NCBI GenBank assembly: GCA_000433035.1
Contig: FR890801.1
Coordinates: 1-39,691 of the forward strand
DNA length: 39,691 nt
Origin: Staphylococcus sp. CAG:324
Lineage (GTDB): Bacteria; Bacillota_I; Bacilli_A; ML615J-28; CAG-313
Direction: 5' to 3'
Positions 32,805 through 39,691 of the stretch are shown in pieces. Position 1 is the first letter of the stretch. Each line of letters opens with the position of its first letter. Under the pieces are notes generated by a model. The model saw only the letters and a program-made list of their open reading frames with translations, searched no databases and had not been told where the DNA came from. The position numbers were made by a program, and so were the translations under genes.

Positions 32805-33668
32805 ATGAATAAAGAAGAAATAAAACAAATACTATTGCAAAACAACCTGATTGTTAAAAAAAAATATGGTCAAAATTTTCTTTTGGATGAAGTAGTCTTA
32901 AATAATATTATTTTGAAAGCGGGTATAAAAGCAGATTCTTGTGTTGTAGAAATTGGACCAGGTCTTGGCTTTTTAACCAAAAAATTAAGTCAATTTGCCG
33001 GTAAAGTATTGTGCTATGAAATAGATGAACAAATGGTTCGTTTCTTAAAAAAAGAAAACTATAACAATGTTGAAATCATTCAAGATGATTTTTTGAACAG
33101 AAATTTAGATGAAGATTTTTTAAAATTTGCAAAAGGAAAAAAATTAATGGTGGTTGCGAATCTTCCCTATTATATAACGACAGCTATTTTATTAAAAATT
33201 TTAGAAGAAACCCATACTGTTGATAAAATGATAGTGATGATGCAAAAAGAAGTAGCGCAAAGAATTTGTGGGAAACCATCTACTAAAGATTACAATGCTT
33301 TAAGTGTTTTGTTACAATACTTTACGAATCCTAAAATAGTTTTGGATGTAAAACCTTCTTCATTTTATCCACAACCCACTGTTGATAGTAGTGTAGTTGA
33401 AATAAAGTATAAAACAGAAATGGACAATACAGCTTTGAACTTAAATTATTTTTTAAAATTCAATCGTAATATTTTTTCTCAAAGGCGAAAAACGCTGATA
33501 AATAATTTACAAAAAACATATCACTATACTAAAAGTGAAATTGAAGAGATATTATATCATTTTCATATCTCTGTATCTATTAGAGCAGAGGAGTTAAGTG
33601 TCAATCAAATCATTGATCTTGCTAATGCTTTTTATAAACATTTTGAACAAAATAAAAGGACAAATTAA
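32805..33668 (+). CDS. rsmA: 16S rRNA dimethyladenosine transferase (KsgA/RsmA)
   Basis: The 287-residue protein opens with KKKYGQNFLLDEVVLNNI and carries the SAM-binding motif VVEIGPGLGFLT. The catalytic motif NLPYYITT (N-L-P-Y) and the C-terminal FSQRRKTLINNL pattern follow. It dimethylates two adjacent adenosines near the 3' end of 16S rRNA. The ribosome binding site is weak. A possible -10 TATAAT lies at 32769-32774. It is followed by yabG, as in Bacillus. Confidence 0.97.
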   Translation: MNKEEIKQILLQNNLIVKKKYGQNFLLDEVVLNNIILKAGIKADSCVVEIGPGLGFLTKKLSQFAGKVLCYEIDEQMVRFLKKENYNNVEIIQDDFLNRNLDEDFLKFAKGKKLMVVANLPYYITTAILLKILEETHTVDKMIVMMQKEVAQRICGKPSTKDYNALSVLLQYFTNPKIVLDVKPSSFYPQPTVDSSVVEIKYKTEMDNTALNLNYFLKFNRNIFSQRRKTLINNLQKTYHYTKSEIEEILYHFHISVSIRAEELSVNQIIDLANAFYKHFEQNKRTN

Positions 33669-33703
33669 TCTATTTATACATATACTATAAGTAGGTGAAT
33701 GTT

Positions 33704-34474
33704 GTGGATTTTAAAGTAAATGATTATGTTTTGATTAAAAATGATGATAAAATATATCAAATAGAGGCTATAGAAAAAAATATTGCTTATTTAAAGGGGT
33801 TGACTTACCGTTTTCAAACAACCTCACTAATTAGTGAATTGACAGTAGCACCAACTCATCTTGTTGAAAAGGCGATTAAAAAAGTAAATGAAATCATTGA
33901 TCGATTTAAAATATCATCAAAATCTCGTGATAAACATCAAATGATATATGGAACAATTCTTCATATTGATGGTGATAAAGAATATTTAAATAGTTGTATG
34001 GATTTATATAAAGAGATGAATATTTTTGCTAATGGTATTTATTTAAAAGAAAGTGAGATAAAAGACAAAATTGAAGAGTTGGTTTTGATGCTTACACCCG
34101 ATATTGTTGTAATAACAGGTCATGATTTATATAATGGCAAAGGGTTCAAAGAACTTTCTAATTATCGTAATACCAAGCACTTTATGGATGCAGTAAGAAT
34201 GATTAGAAAACATTTTAACTCTGAATCGATAACAATTATTGTGGGAGCATGTGGATCTAATTTTGAGGCTTTAATTGCTTCTGGGGCTAATTTTTCATCT
34301 TCACCAAAAAGAATAAATATTCACACCTATGATCCTGCTGTAATTGCCATTAAAGTAGCAACGACGTCTATTAACCAAACAGTTGATTTTGGTCAAGTGC
34401 TAAAATATATTGAAAATAAAAAAGACGCTTTTGGAGGAATAGAAACAAAAGGAAAGATGAAAGTACTTTTATAA
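33704..34474 (+). CDS. yabG: YabG-family sporulation-type cysteine protease
   Basis: The 256-residue protein starts at GTG 33704 behind TAGGTG; a GTG at 33695 overlaps that site. The start MDFKVNDYV aligns with the usual YabG opening. The block ITGHD (His140), then VGACGSNFEALIASGANFSS (Cys183), NIHTYDP and GGIETKG is the family core. His and Cys correspond to the catalytic pair of Bacillus YabG, which processes spore coat proteins. B. subtilis YabG is about 290 residues. The order rsmA-yabG-ispE is as in Bacillus except for veg and sspF. Retention of the active-site residues argues against decay. Confidence 0.88.
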   Translation: MDFKVNDYVLIKNDDKIYQIEAIEKNIAYLKGLTYRFQTTSLISELTVAPTHLVEKAIKKVNEIIDRFKISSKSRDKHQMIYGTILHIDGDKEYLNSCMDLYKEMNIFANGIYLKESEIKDKIEELVLMLTPDIVVITGHDLYNGKGFKELSNYRNTKHFMDAVRMIRKHFNSESITIIVGACGSNFEALIASGANFSSSPKRINIHTYDPAVIAIKVATTSINQTVDFGQVLKYIENKKDAFGGIETKGKMKVLL

Positions 34475-34488
34475 TTTAGGAGAAAATA

Positions 34489-35328
34489 ATGTTATTAAAA
34501 GCCTATGCAAAAGTTAATCTGGTTTTAAAAGTTTTAGGAAAAAATGATTATAATTATCATAATCTTCAAATGCTAAATGCTAAAATAGATTTATATGATC
34601 AAATTGATGTCAAAAAAAACAATAAAAAAAATGATTTAGTAAAATTTAGAGGACTGAATCAAGAAAATATTAAAGATGATTTAGTTTTAAGATGTATCAA
34701 CATTATCAAAAATTATTATAATATTGATGATTGTTTTGACATTACAATTACAAAACAAATCCCGATTGGTGCCGGAATGGGAGGCGGAAGCTGTGATGTT
34801 GCTACAATTGTAAAATATCTTTTAAGAAGATATCATATTGAGGAAGATCTCAATCAATTGATTCATCTTTTAAAAGATCAAAGTGCAGACATTCCTTATT
34901 GTTTAACAAATAAGATAGCATTTGTTGAGGGAATTGGAGAAAAAGTTAGTGAGATTTTTGTTGCAATTCCTGATGAATGCATTCTTGTAAATCCACACAT
35001 ATCTATAAGTACGAAAGAAGTATTTGAAAAAGTAAAAAATTATTCTAAACCACTTACAAAAGATAGTTTGATGAAACAAATTGCAACGAAAGGTTATAGT
35101 ATTTTCAACAATGATTTAGAAGAAGCAGCTTTTTTGCTTTATCCGCAATTACAAGAAATTAAGAATAATTTAAGTAAAATAGGTCATACTGTCATGAGTG
35201 GAAGCGGATCTACAATGATGGTGTTTGGCGATGATTTGGCAAGTATGTATGAACAAATTAAGAAGATATACCCTAAATATTTTATAAGAAAAGTAAAAAT
35301 ACTAAAGGAGAAAGAAAATGGAAATTAA
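34489..35328 (+). CDS. ispE: 4-diphosphocytidyl-2-C-methyl-D-erythritol kinase
   Basis: The 279-residue GHMP kinase begins AYAKVNLVLKVLGK, has the ATP-binding motif PIGAGMGGGSCDVA (usually GLGGGSSDAA), a conserved DIPYCL and C-terminal VMSGSGSTMMVFG. It phosphorylates CDP-methylerythritol in the MEP isoprenoid pathway, which therefore is likely present. Met and Cys replace Leu and Ser in the P-loop-like motif; both are conservative. TAGGAG precedes the ATG. Its 3' end overlaps the next gene by 11 bases. Confidence 0.95.
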   Translation: MLLKAYAKVNLVLKVLGKNDYNYHNLQMLNAKIDLYDQIDVKKNNKKNDLVKFRGLNQENIKDDLVLRCINIIKNYYNIDDCFDITITKQIPIGAGMGGGSCDVATIVKYLLRRYHIEEDLNQLIHLLKDQSADIPYCLTNKIAFVEGIGEKVSEIFVAIPDECILVNPHISISTKEVFEKVKNYSKPLTKDSLMKQIATKGYSIFNNDLEEAAFLLYPQLQEIKNNLSKIGHTVMSGSGSTMMVFGDDLASMYEQIKKIYPKYFIRKVKILKEKENGN

Positions 35329-35896
35329 TCAAATAAAAGAAAAAGATGAAAATAAAAAAGAAATAAAAGAAGTTATTCATATTACTAAAGATGATTTATA
35401 TCGCTTTAATTTATATCTTGCTAGCCTTAATAAAAATCTAGGAATGGTTGTAGGTGGTATTGTTATTTTATTTTTTGGTATTTATGGCATTTTTACAGAT
35501 GATTTAAATGTTCTTTGGATGAATATTTTATTATGTGTGATGGGAATTATTGGTCTTTTGTTTGCTTTTGTCTTTTATAAAATACTTGTTAAACATAAAA
35601 TAAAAAAACTAGATTTGCAAGATCTAGATGATGTAGAAGTAACACTTAATGAAGATGGTATTTTATATAAATTTCGTGATGAAGTTTTAAATGAGGGTAA
35701 AGAATTTTATCCTTTCGCATGGAAGGAAATTTCAAGAGCAATCGTTACAAATGATTATATATATATACATATGATAGATAGAAGAACGGTTATTTTGATT
35801 ACTGTAAAAGATATTCAAAATGAAGAATTCATTGTGTATTTAAAAGATAAACTAATGCCACTGAAAAGGTATTTTGATAAAAGACAAAGTCGGTAA
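35318..35896 (+). CDS. Membrane protein with YcxB-like C-terminal domain
   Basis: The 192-residue protein has a charged cytoplasmic N terminus, two membrane segments (NLGMVVGGIVILFFGIYGIF and WMNILLCVMGIIGLLFAFVF) and a C-terminal soluble domain. The latter (EVTLNEDGILYKF, then WKEISRAIVTNDYIYIHM and further strands) resembles the YcxB-like PH-type fold. Function unknown. It is translationally coupled to ispE and is followed by a terminator overlapping its stop codon. In Bacillus purR and yabJ occupy this place between ispE and spoVG. Confidence 0.75.
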   Translation: MEINQIKEKDENKKEIKEVIHITKDDLYRFNLYLASLNKNLGMVVGGIVILFFGIYGIFTDDLNVLWMNILLCVMGIIGLLFAFVFYKILVKHKIKKLDLQDLDDVEVTLNEDGILYKFRDEVLNEGKEFYPFAWKEISRAIVTNDYIYIHMIDRRTVILITVKDIQNEEFIVYLKDKLMPLKRYFDKRQSR

Positions 35897-35916
35897 AAAT
35901 TTACCGACTTTTTTAT
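35886..35916 (+). terminator. Terminator after the YcxB-like gene
   Basis: AAAGTCGGTAAA and TTTACCGACTTT form a 12-base inverted repeat overlapping the TAA stop; TTTTTT follows. Confidence 0.88.
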
Positions 35917-36006
35917 ATTTAAAGATAATTTTTCAATTATCTTGTATTATATATTATGTCAAAAATTAAAAAAAATACTAAAAAATAAAATAAATTATTA
36001 TTTTAC

Positions 36007-36035
36007 TTTACGAAAACGTTTTCATATGATACAAT
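36007..36035 (+). promoter_or_regulatory. spoVG promoter with a LacI/CcpA-type operator in the spacer
   Basis: A -10 TACAAT lies at 36030-36035 and a weak -35 TTTACG at 36007-36012. GAAAACGTTTTC at 36012-36023 is a perfect 12-base palindrome matching the centre of the cre consensus (TGWAARCGYTWNCW) but for the first base. It sits between -35 and -10, where a bound repressor would block RNA polymerase. Confidence 0.6.
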
Positions 36036-36069
36036 ATATTTGTAAAAAGAAACAATAGGAGACAAGATA

Positions 36070-36324
36070 ATGGAAATAACAGATATTAGAATTAGAAAAA
36101 TTAACACAGATAGTCGGTTAAAAGCGGTTGCTTCAATAACAATTGATAATTGTTTTGCAATTCATGAGTTAAGAGTGATTGAAGGAAAAGAAGGATTGTT
36201 TGTAGCGATGCCAAGTCGCCAAGTAAGTGATGGTACATTCAAGGACATTGCGCATCCAATTAATGCTGAAACAAGAAAATTGATTGAAGATTTTGTTGTT
36301 GCGAAATATCAAGAAGAATGCTAG
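36070..36324 (+). CDS. spoVG: Regulator SpoVG
   Basis: The 84-residue protein begins MEITDIRIRKINTDSRLKAV and has the conserved FAIHELRVIEGKEGLFVAMP and a following AHPINAETR pattern. SpoVG proteins bind DNA and RNA and influence septation, capsule, metabolism and, in Bacillus, sporulation. The length is near the family norm (84-97). AGGAGA precedes the ATG. It is a single-gene unit whose terminator overlaps the stop. It stands a few genes before prs as in Bacillus. Confidence 0.97.
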   Translation: MEITDIRIRKINTDSRLKAVASITIDNCFAIHELRVIEGKEGLFVAMPSRQVSDGTFKDIAHPINAETRKLIEDFVVAKYQEEC

Positions 36325-36342
36325 AAATAGCATTTTTTCTTT
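36317..36342 (+). terminator. Terminator after spoVG
   Basis: AATGCTA pairs with TAGCATT around a GAAA tetraloop that overlaps the stop codon; a T run follows. Confidence 0.88.
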
Positions 36343-36401
36343 TTTTTAAACGAACTTTTAATCAAAATTGTATTTGAATGTAAAAATGCTATTCTTTATA
36401 T

Positions 36402-36430
36402 GTGCAAAAAAAACCTAATTGTGCTATACT
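36402..36430 (+). promoter_or_regulatory. Promoter of the transketolase-prs operon
   Basis: GTGCAA followed by an A-tract (36402-36407) and TATACT at 36425-36430 are 17 bases apart. It is a variant of the TTGCAA promoters elsewhere in the window. Confidence 0.6.
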
Positions 36431-36459
36431 ATATATAGGTAATTTTAAGGAGAATTGGT

Positions 36460-37257
36460 ATGGAACAAATTGCAAAAGAAATTCGAGCAAAAACTTTTGA
36501 ATGTATTGCGTCAATTGGTCAAGGACATATTGGTGGAAGTCTTTCAATTGTTGATGTGTTAACTGTTTTATATTATAAACATATGAATGTAGATCCAAAA
36601 AATCCACAGATGAATGGTCGTGATCGTTTGGTTGTTTCTAAAGGTCATGCTGGTCCTGCTGTTTATGCTACTCTTTGTCAAAAGGGATATATATCACATC
36701 GTGAATTATTAACTTTAAATCAATTTAAAACGAATTTACCAAGCCATTGTGATATGAATAAAACACCTGGTATTGATATGACAACTGGATCTTTAGGTCA
36801 GGGAATTTCTTGTGCGGTGGGAATGGCGATTGCCGCAAAATTAGCAAATGATCATGCATATATATATTGTATTATTGGAGATGGTGAATCTCAAGAAGGA
36901 CAAGTTTGGGAAGCAAGTATGTATGCTGCACAAAAAGGTTTAGATAATTTTATTGTCTTTTTAGACAATAATGGAATGCAAATAGATAATTATACTAAAA
37001 ATATTAATGGACTAATTGATCCGATCAAAAAATGGGAAAGTTTTGGTTTTTTCGTTCAAAGCATTAATGGAAATAGTATTGATGAAATTGACTGTGCAAT
37101 TATAAATGCTAAAAAGAACAAAGGAATGCCATCAATGATTATTTTAAATACAATAAAAGGTAAAGGAGTACCATTTATTGAAGAAGCAGGAGTGAATAAT
37201 CATTCTATGCCTATTTCTTTAGAACAATTAAATAAGGCATTAGAAGAATTAAAATAG
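36460..37257 (+). CDS. Transketolase, N-terminal subunit
   Basis: The 265-residue protein is the thiamine-diphosphate-binding half: GQGHIGGSLSIVDVLTVLYY, VSKGHAGPAVYATL, GSLGQGISCAVGMA and the TPP motif GDGESQEGQVWEASMYAAQK ending at the N of FLDNNGMQ. A single transketolase has about 650 residues; here the enzyme is split in two, as in archaea and many anaerobic Firmicutes. It should form a heteromer with the product of the next gene and transfer two-carbon units in the pentose phosphate pathway. Confidence 0.93.
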   Translation: MEQIAKEIRAKTFECIASIGQGHIGGSLSIVDVLTVLYYKHMNVDPKNPQMNGRDRLVVSKGHAGPAVYATLCQKGYISHRELLTLNQFKTNLPSHCDMNKTPGIDMTTGSLGQGISCAVGMAIAAKLANDHAYIYCIIGDGESQEGQVWEASMYAAQKGLDNFIVFLDNNGMQIDNYTKNINGLIDPIKKWESFGFFVQSINGNSIDEIDCAIINAKKNKGMPSMIILNTIKGKGVPFIEEAGVNNHSMPISLEQLNKALEELK

Positions 37258-37265
37258 GAGGGAAT

Positions 37266-38189
37266 ATGGAATTTAGACAAGCGATGACCCAAACTCTTGC
37301 AAAAATGATGCAAGAGGATGAAAAAATTTGTATTTTAGATGCTGATCTTGCTAAACCCAATGGGACAACTCCTCTTTATGAACAATTTCCTAATCGTTGT
37401 TTTGATGTTGGAATTGCGGAAGCCAATATGATTGGAATTGCAGCTGGACTTTCGGCTTATGGATATAAGCCTATTGCATTTACTTTTGCACCTTTTGCTA
37501 CAAGAAGAGTGTGTGATCAGATTGCTGTATCTGTTGCTTATGCAAAACAAAATGTTAAAATTGTTGGTACTGATCCAGGAATTACAGCTGAATTAAATGG
37601 TGGTACTCATATGAGTTTTGAAGATGTTGCTGTATTAAGAAGTATCCCTAATATGATAATTTATGATGCAGTTGATGATATTCAATTGTCTCAAGCCATA
37701 GAACAAATTATGAAATTAGATACACCTGTATACATTAGAATGCCAAGAAAGAGCGCTCAACCAGTTTTTGATAAGAACTATAAATTTCATTTATTTAAAG
37801 CAGATATCATTGAAGAAGGAACTGATGTAACAATTATTGCAACAGGAATAATGGTTGCAGAAGCCAAAAAGGCTGTTGAACTGTTAAAAAAGGATGGAAT
37901 AAATGCTGAATTAATTAGTGCAAATGTAATTAAACCATTAGATGAAAAAACGATACTTGAATCAATTAAGAAAACAAAACATGTTGTAACTTGTGAAAAT
38001 CATAATTTGATAGGTGGTCTATATTCTGCCGTTGCTGAACTTGTTTGCCAAAAATATCCATTAAACATACATGGCATTGGTATTCAAGATCGCTTTGGAC
38101 AGGTAGGTAAATATAATGATTTGCTAAAAGAATATCAAATGACACCACAAGATATATATAATATTGTTAAAAATAATTTAAATGAATAG
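37266..38189 (+). CDS. Transketolase, C-terminal subunit
   Basis: The 307-residue protein carries the pyrimidine-binding domain (FDVGIAEANMIGIAAGLSAY, with the Glu that activates the cofactor) and the C-terminal transketolase domain (VTIIATGIMVAEAKKAVELL). It begins 8 bases after the N-terminal subunit behind GGAGG, so both halves are made together. DXS is excluded since the N-terminal half is separate and short, as in split transketolases. Confidence 0.92.
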   Translation: MEFRQAMTQTLAKMMQEDEKICILDADLAKPNGTTPLYEQFPNRCFDVGIAEANMIGIAAGLSAYGYKPIAFTFAPFATRRVCDQIAVSVAYAKQNVKIVGTDPGITAELNGGTHMSFEDVAVLRSIPNMIIYDAVDDIQLSQAIEQIMKLDTPVYIRMPRKSAQPVFDKNYKFHLFKADIIEEGTDVTIIATGIMVAEAKKAVELLKKDGINAELISANVIKPLDEKTILESIKKTKHVVTCENHNLIGGLYSAVAELVCQKYPLNIHGIGIQDRFGQVGKYNDLLKEYQMTPQDIYNIVKNNLNE

Positions 38190-38204
38190 AAAGAGGAAAT
38201 CAAA

Positions 38205-39179
38205 ATGGCCATTGTTCATGGGAAAAAAATTAAAATTTTTTCATTAAATTCAAATCCGATCTTAGCAAAAGAAATTGCTGATTATGTTGGAATACCACTA
38301 TCAAAGTGTAATGTAAATCGTTTTTCAGATGGTGAGGTTCAAGTAAATATTGAAGAGACCGTTAGAGGACATATTGTGTTTGTAGTACAATCTACCAATT
38401 GTCCTGTCAATGAAAATTATATGGAATTATTGATAATGATTGATGCCCTAAAAAGGGCATCTGCTGAACAAATTAATATTATTATGCCATATTATGGATA
38501 TTCTAGACAAGATAGAAAAGCAGCACCACGTCAGCCTATTTCAGCAAAATTAATGGCTGATTTGTTACAAACAGCAGGAGCGACTAGATTAATGTGTTTA
38601 GATTTGCATGCTGATCAAATTCAAGGTTTTTTCGATATACCTATTGATAATTTTTTAGCACTTCCAATTTTAGCAGATTATTTTGTAAAAGAAAAAATTG
38701 AAGATATTGTAGTAGTTGCCCCAGATCATGGTGGCACAACGAGAGCTCGGAAATTAGCAATGGTTTTAGATGCTCCAATGGCTATTATTGATAAACGTCG
38801 ACCAAGACCAAATGTGGCTGAAGTGATGAATGTTATTGGTGAGATTGAAAATAAAAATTGTATAATTATTGATGATATGATTGATACCGCCGGAACTCTT
38901 TCAATTGTTGTTAAAACTTTGAAAGAAAGAGGTGCTAAAACGGTAAGAGCATGCTGCACACACGCATTGCTTTCTGGCGCTGCTATTGAAAGATTAAATA
39001 GTGCACCACTTGAACAGTTAGTTGTAACTAATACTACAGAACTAACAAAAGAGAAAAAAGCGATAAATAATCTTGTTGTCTTATCAGTAGCTCAACTTCT
39101 TGGACGGGGAATTTTAAATATTATTGATGATAAACCAGTAAGCGATTTGTTTGTATATAACAAACCAGAAAATTTTTAA
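38205..39179 (+). CDS. prs: Ribose-phosphate pyrophosphokinase (PRPP synthetase)
   Basis: The 324-residue protein has FSDGEVQVNIEETVRG, YYGYSRQDRKAAPRQPISAK (ATP-binding loop), the metal-binding DLHADQIQGFFDIP and the PRPP loop IIIDDMIDTAGTL. It makes PRPP from ribose 5-phosphate and ATP. Location 15 bases after the transketolase subunits makes sense, since transketolase supplies pentose phosphates. AGAGGA precedes the ATG. Confidence 0.97.
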   Translation: MAIVHGKKIKIFSLNSNPILAKEIADYVGIPLSKCNVNRFSDGEVQVNIEETVRGHIVFVVQSTNCPVNENYMELLIMIDALKRASAEQINIIMPYYGYSRQDRKAAPRQPISAKLMADLLQTAGATRLMCLDLHADQIQGFFDIPIDNFLALPILADYFVKEKIEDIVVVAPDHGGTTRARKLAMVLDAPMAIIDKRRPRPNVAEVMNVIGEIENKNCIIIDDMIDTAGTLSIVVKTLKERGAKTVRACCTHALLSGAAIERLNSAPLEQLVVTNTTELTKEKKAINNLVVLSVAQLLGRGILNIIDDKPVSDLFVYNKPENF

Positions 39180-39197
39180 AATAAAAAGAGGTATAAT

Positions 39198-39422
39198 ATG
39201 AATAGTGACGAATATAATAAAAAAGAAGAAATTGTAGATGTACCATATTATACAAGGGATTTATGTAAAGACAACAAATTTAGATTTGCAAGACGTCTGA
39301 TTCGTTTTGAAAATATTTCTAGATACCGAAGAATTATTAGCGAGATGAATTATGGCAAGGAATATTTTCAAACAAAAGAATTAAAAGAAATTGAGAATAT
39401 GGCTATAAGAATTTTAAAATAA
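39198..39422 (+). CDS. Small charged protein of unknown function
   Basis: I do not recognise this 74-residue protein. It is soluble and rich in Lys, Arg, Glu and Tyr, with a basic middle (KFRFARRLIRFENISRYRRI) and a helical C terminus. It follows prs by 18 bases behind AAGAGGT and is the last gene of that operon before a clear terminator. No function can be suggested. Confidence 0.65.
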   Translation: MNSDEYNKKEEIVDVPYYTRDLCKDNKFRFARRLIRFENISRYRRIISEMNYGKEYFQTKELKEIENMAIRILK

Positions 39423-39431
39423 TCTAAAAAG

Positions 39432-39466
39432 AAAAGTTGAATCACTTGTTTGGATTCAACTTTTTA
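39432..39466 (+). terminator. Terminator of the transketolase-prs operon
   Basis: AAAAGTTGAATC pairs with GATTCAACTTTT around a nine-base loop, followed by T. Confidence 0.88.
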
Positions 39467-39495
39467 TATGAAATAAAAATAAAAGAGTATATTAG

Positions 39496-39524
39496 TAGAC
39501 ATTTATAAATATAATTGATATAAT
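39496..39524 (+). promoter_or_regulatory. Upstream promoter (P1) of a probable rRNA operon
   Basis: TAGACA at 39496-39501 and TATAAT at 39519-39524 are 17 bases apart. It stands about 115 bases before a second, perfect promoter; tandem promoters are usual for rrn operons. Confidence 0.65.
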
Positions 39525-39609
39525 ATACAATGCTATTAATAAGTTGAAAAAAATGATATTTTCCTTTTAATGGTAAAAATTATTATCTTATATACATTTA
39601 ATTATTTCC

Positions 39610-39638
39610 TTGACAAAAGGAAAAAGAAATGATATAAT
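39610..39638 (+). promoter_or_regulatory. Consensus promoter (P2) of a probable rRNA operon
   Basis: TTGACA at 39610-39615 and TATAAT at 39633-39638 are both exact, with 17-base spacing. No gene begins between it and the window edge. Confidence 0.8.
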
Positions 39639-39644
39639 ATAAAA

Positions 39645-39691
39645 GATGCAAAAAAGAAGAGAGATAGATCTTTGAAAACTAAACATAACAG
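39645..39691 (+). ncRNA. Leader of a 16S rRNA operon (5' part, cut by window edge)
   Basis: CTTTGAAAACTAAAC near 39670-39684 is the conserved leader string found shortly before 16S rRNA in Bacillus and related Firmicutes. The mature 16S start is not inside the window. Confidence 0.65.

Noticed and set aside
36460..38189. Transketolase halves as a broken single gene
   Set aside because: Each half has its own ribosome binding site, start and normal domain boundaries, as in known split transketolases.

Overview
The window is a very AT-rich bacterial chromosome segment centred on the replication origin. The gene set is that of a low-GC Firmicute of class Bacilli: RpoE (delta subunit), SpoVG, YabG, a BofA-like protein, Jag, a DUF1934/YwiB-like protein and T-box control of asnS. 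The extreme AT bias, the many lipoproteins and the SNase lipoprotein beside an ABC transporter recall lineages near Erysipelotrichia, Acholeplasma and Mollicutes. The exact lineage is inference. Conserved genes have no in-frame TGA, and conserved Trp residues use TGG, so the standard code applies, but TGA is used as a stop only once in 40 intact genes.

Layout. Positions 1-1750 hold a long AT-rich leader and a two-gene partition cassette (RHH protein plus ParA). dnaN and dnaA read leftward at 1757-4373. DnaA boxes lie both between dnaA and dnaN and upstream of dnaA, giving a bipartite origin. To the right nearly everything reads rightward: a secreted protein of unknown function, rpmH-rnpA-yidC-jag, mnmE, T-box-asnS, a decayed TfoX-like gene, a leftward membrane protein, a small gene plus NfeD plus SPFH operon, and dnaX-ybaB-recR-small membrane protein.

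Positions 19.8-31.5 kb look like the accessory part. They hold a CUT1-type ABC transporter with its lipoprotein receptor, a lipoprotein with an SNase domain and OB folds, a large multi-domain lipoprotein, two tandem DHH/DHHA1 phosphoesterases and SurE. I read this as a possible route for degrading external nucleic acid, importing the products and recovering nucleotides. The individual families are clear, but the pathway is inference.

Positions 31.5-39.4 kb keep Bacillus-like order: bofA-like, DUF1934, rpoE, rsmA, yabG, ispE, spoVG, split transketolase and prs. YabG keeps its likely catalytic His and Cys, so the cell or a recent ancestor may have sporulated. The window ends in tandem promoters and a leader typical of a 16S rRNA operon that starts just beyond the edge.

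No tRNA gene, CRISPR array or insertion sequence was recognised.
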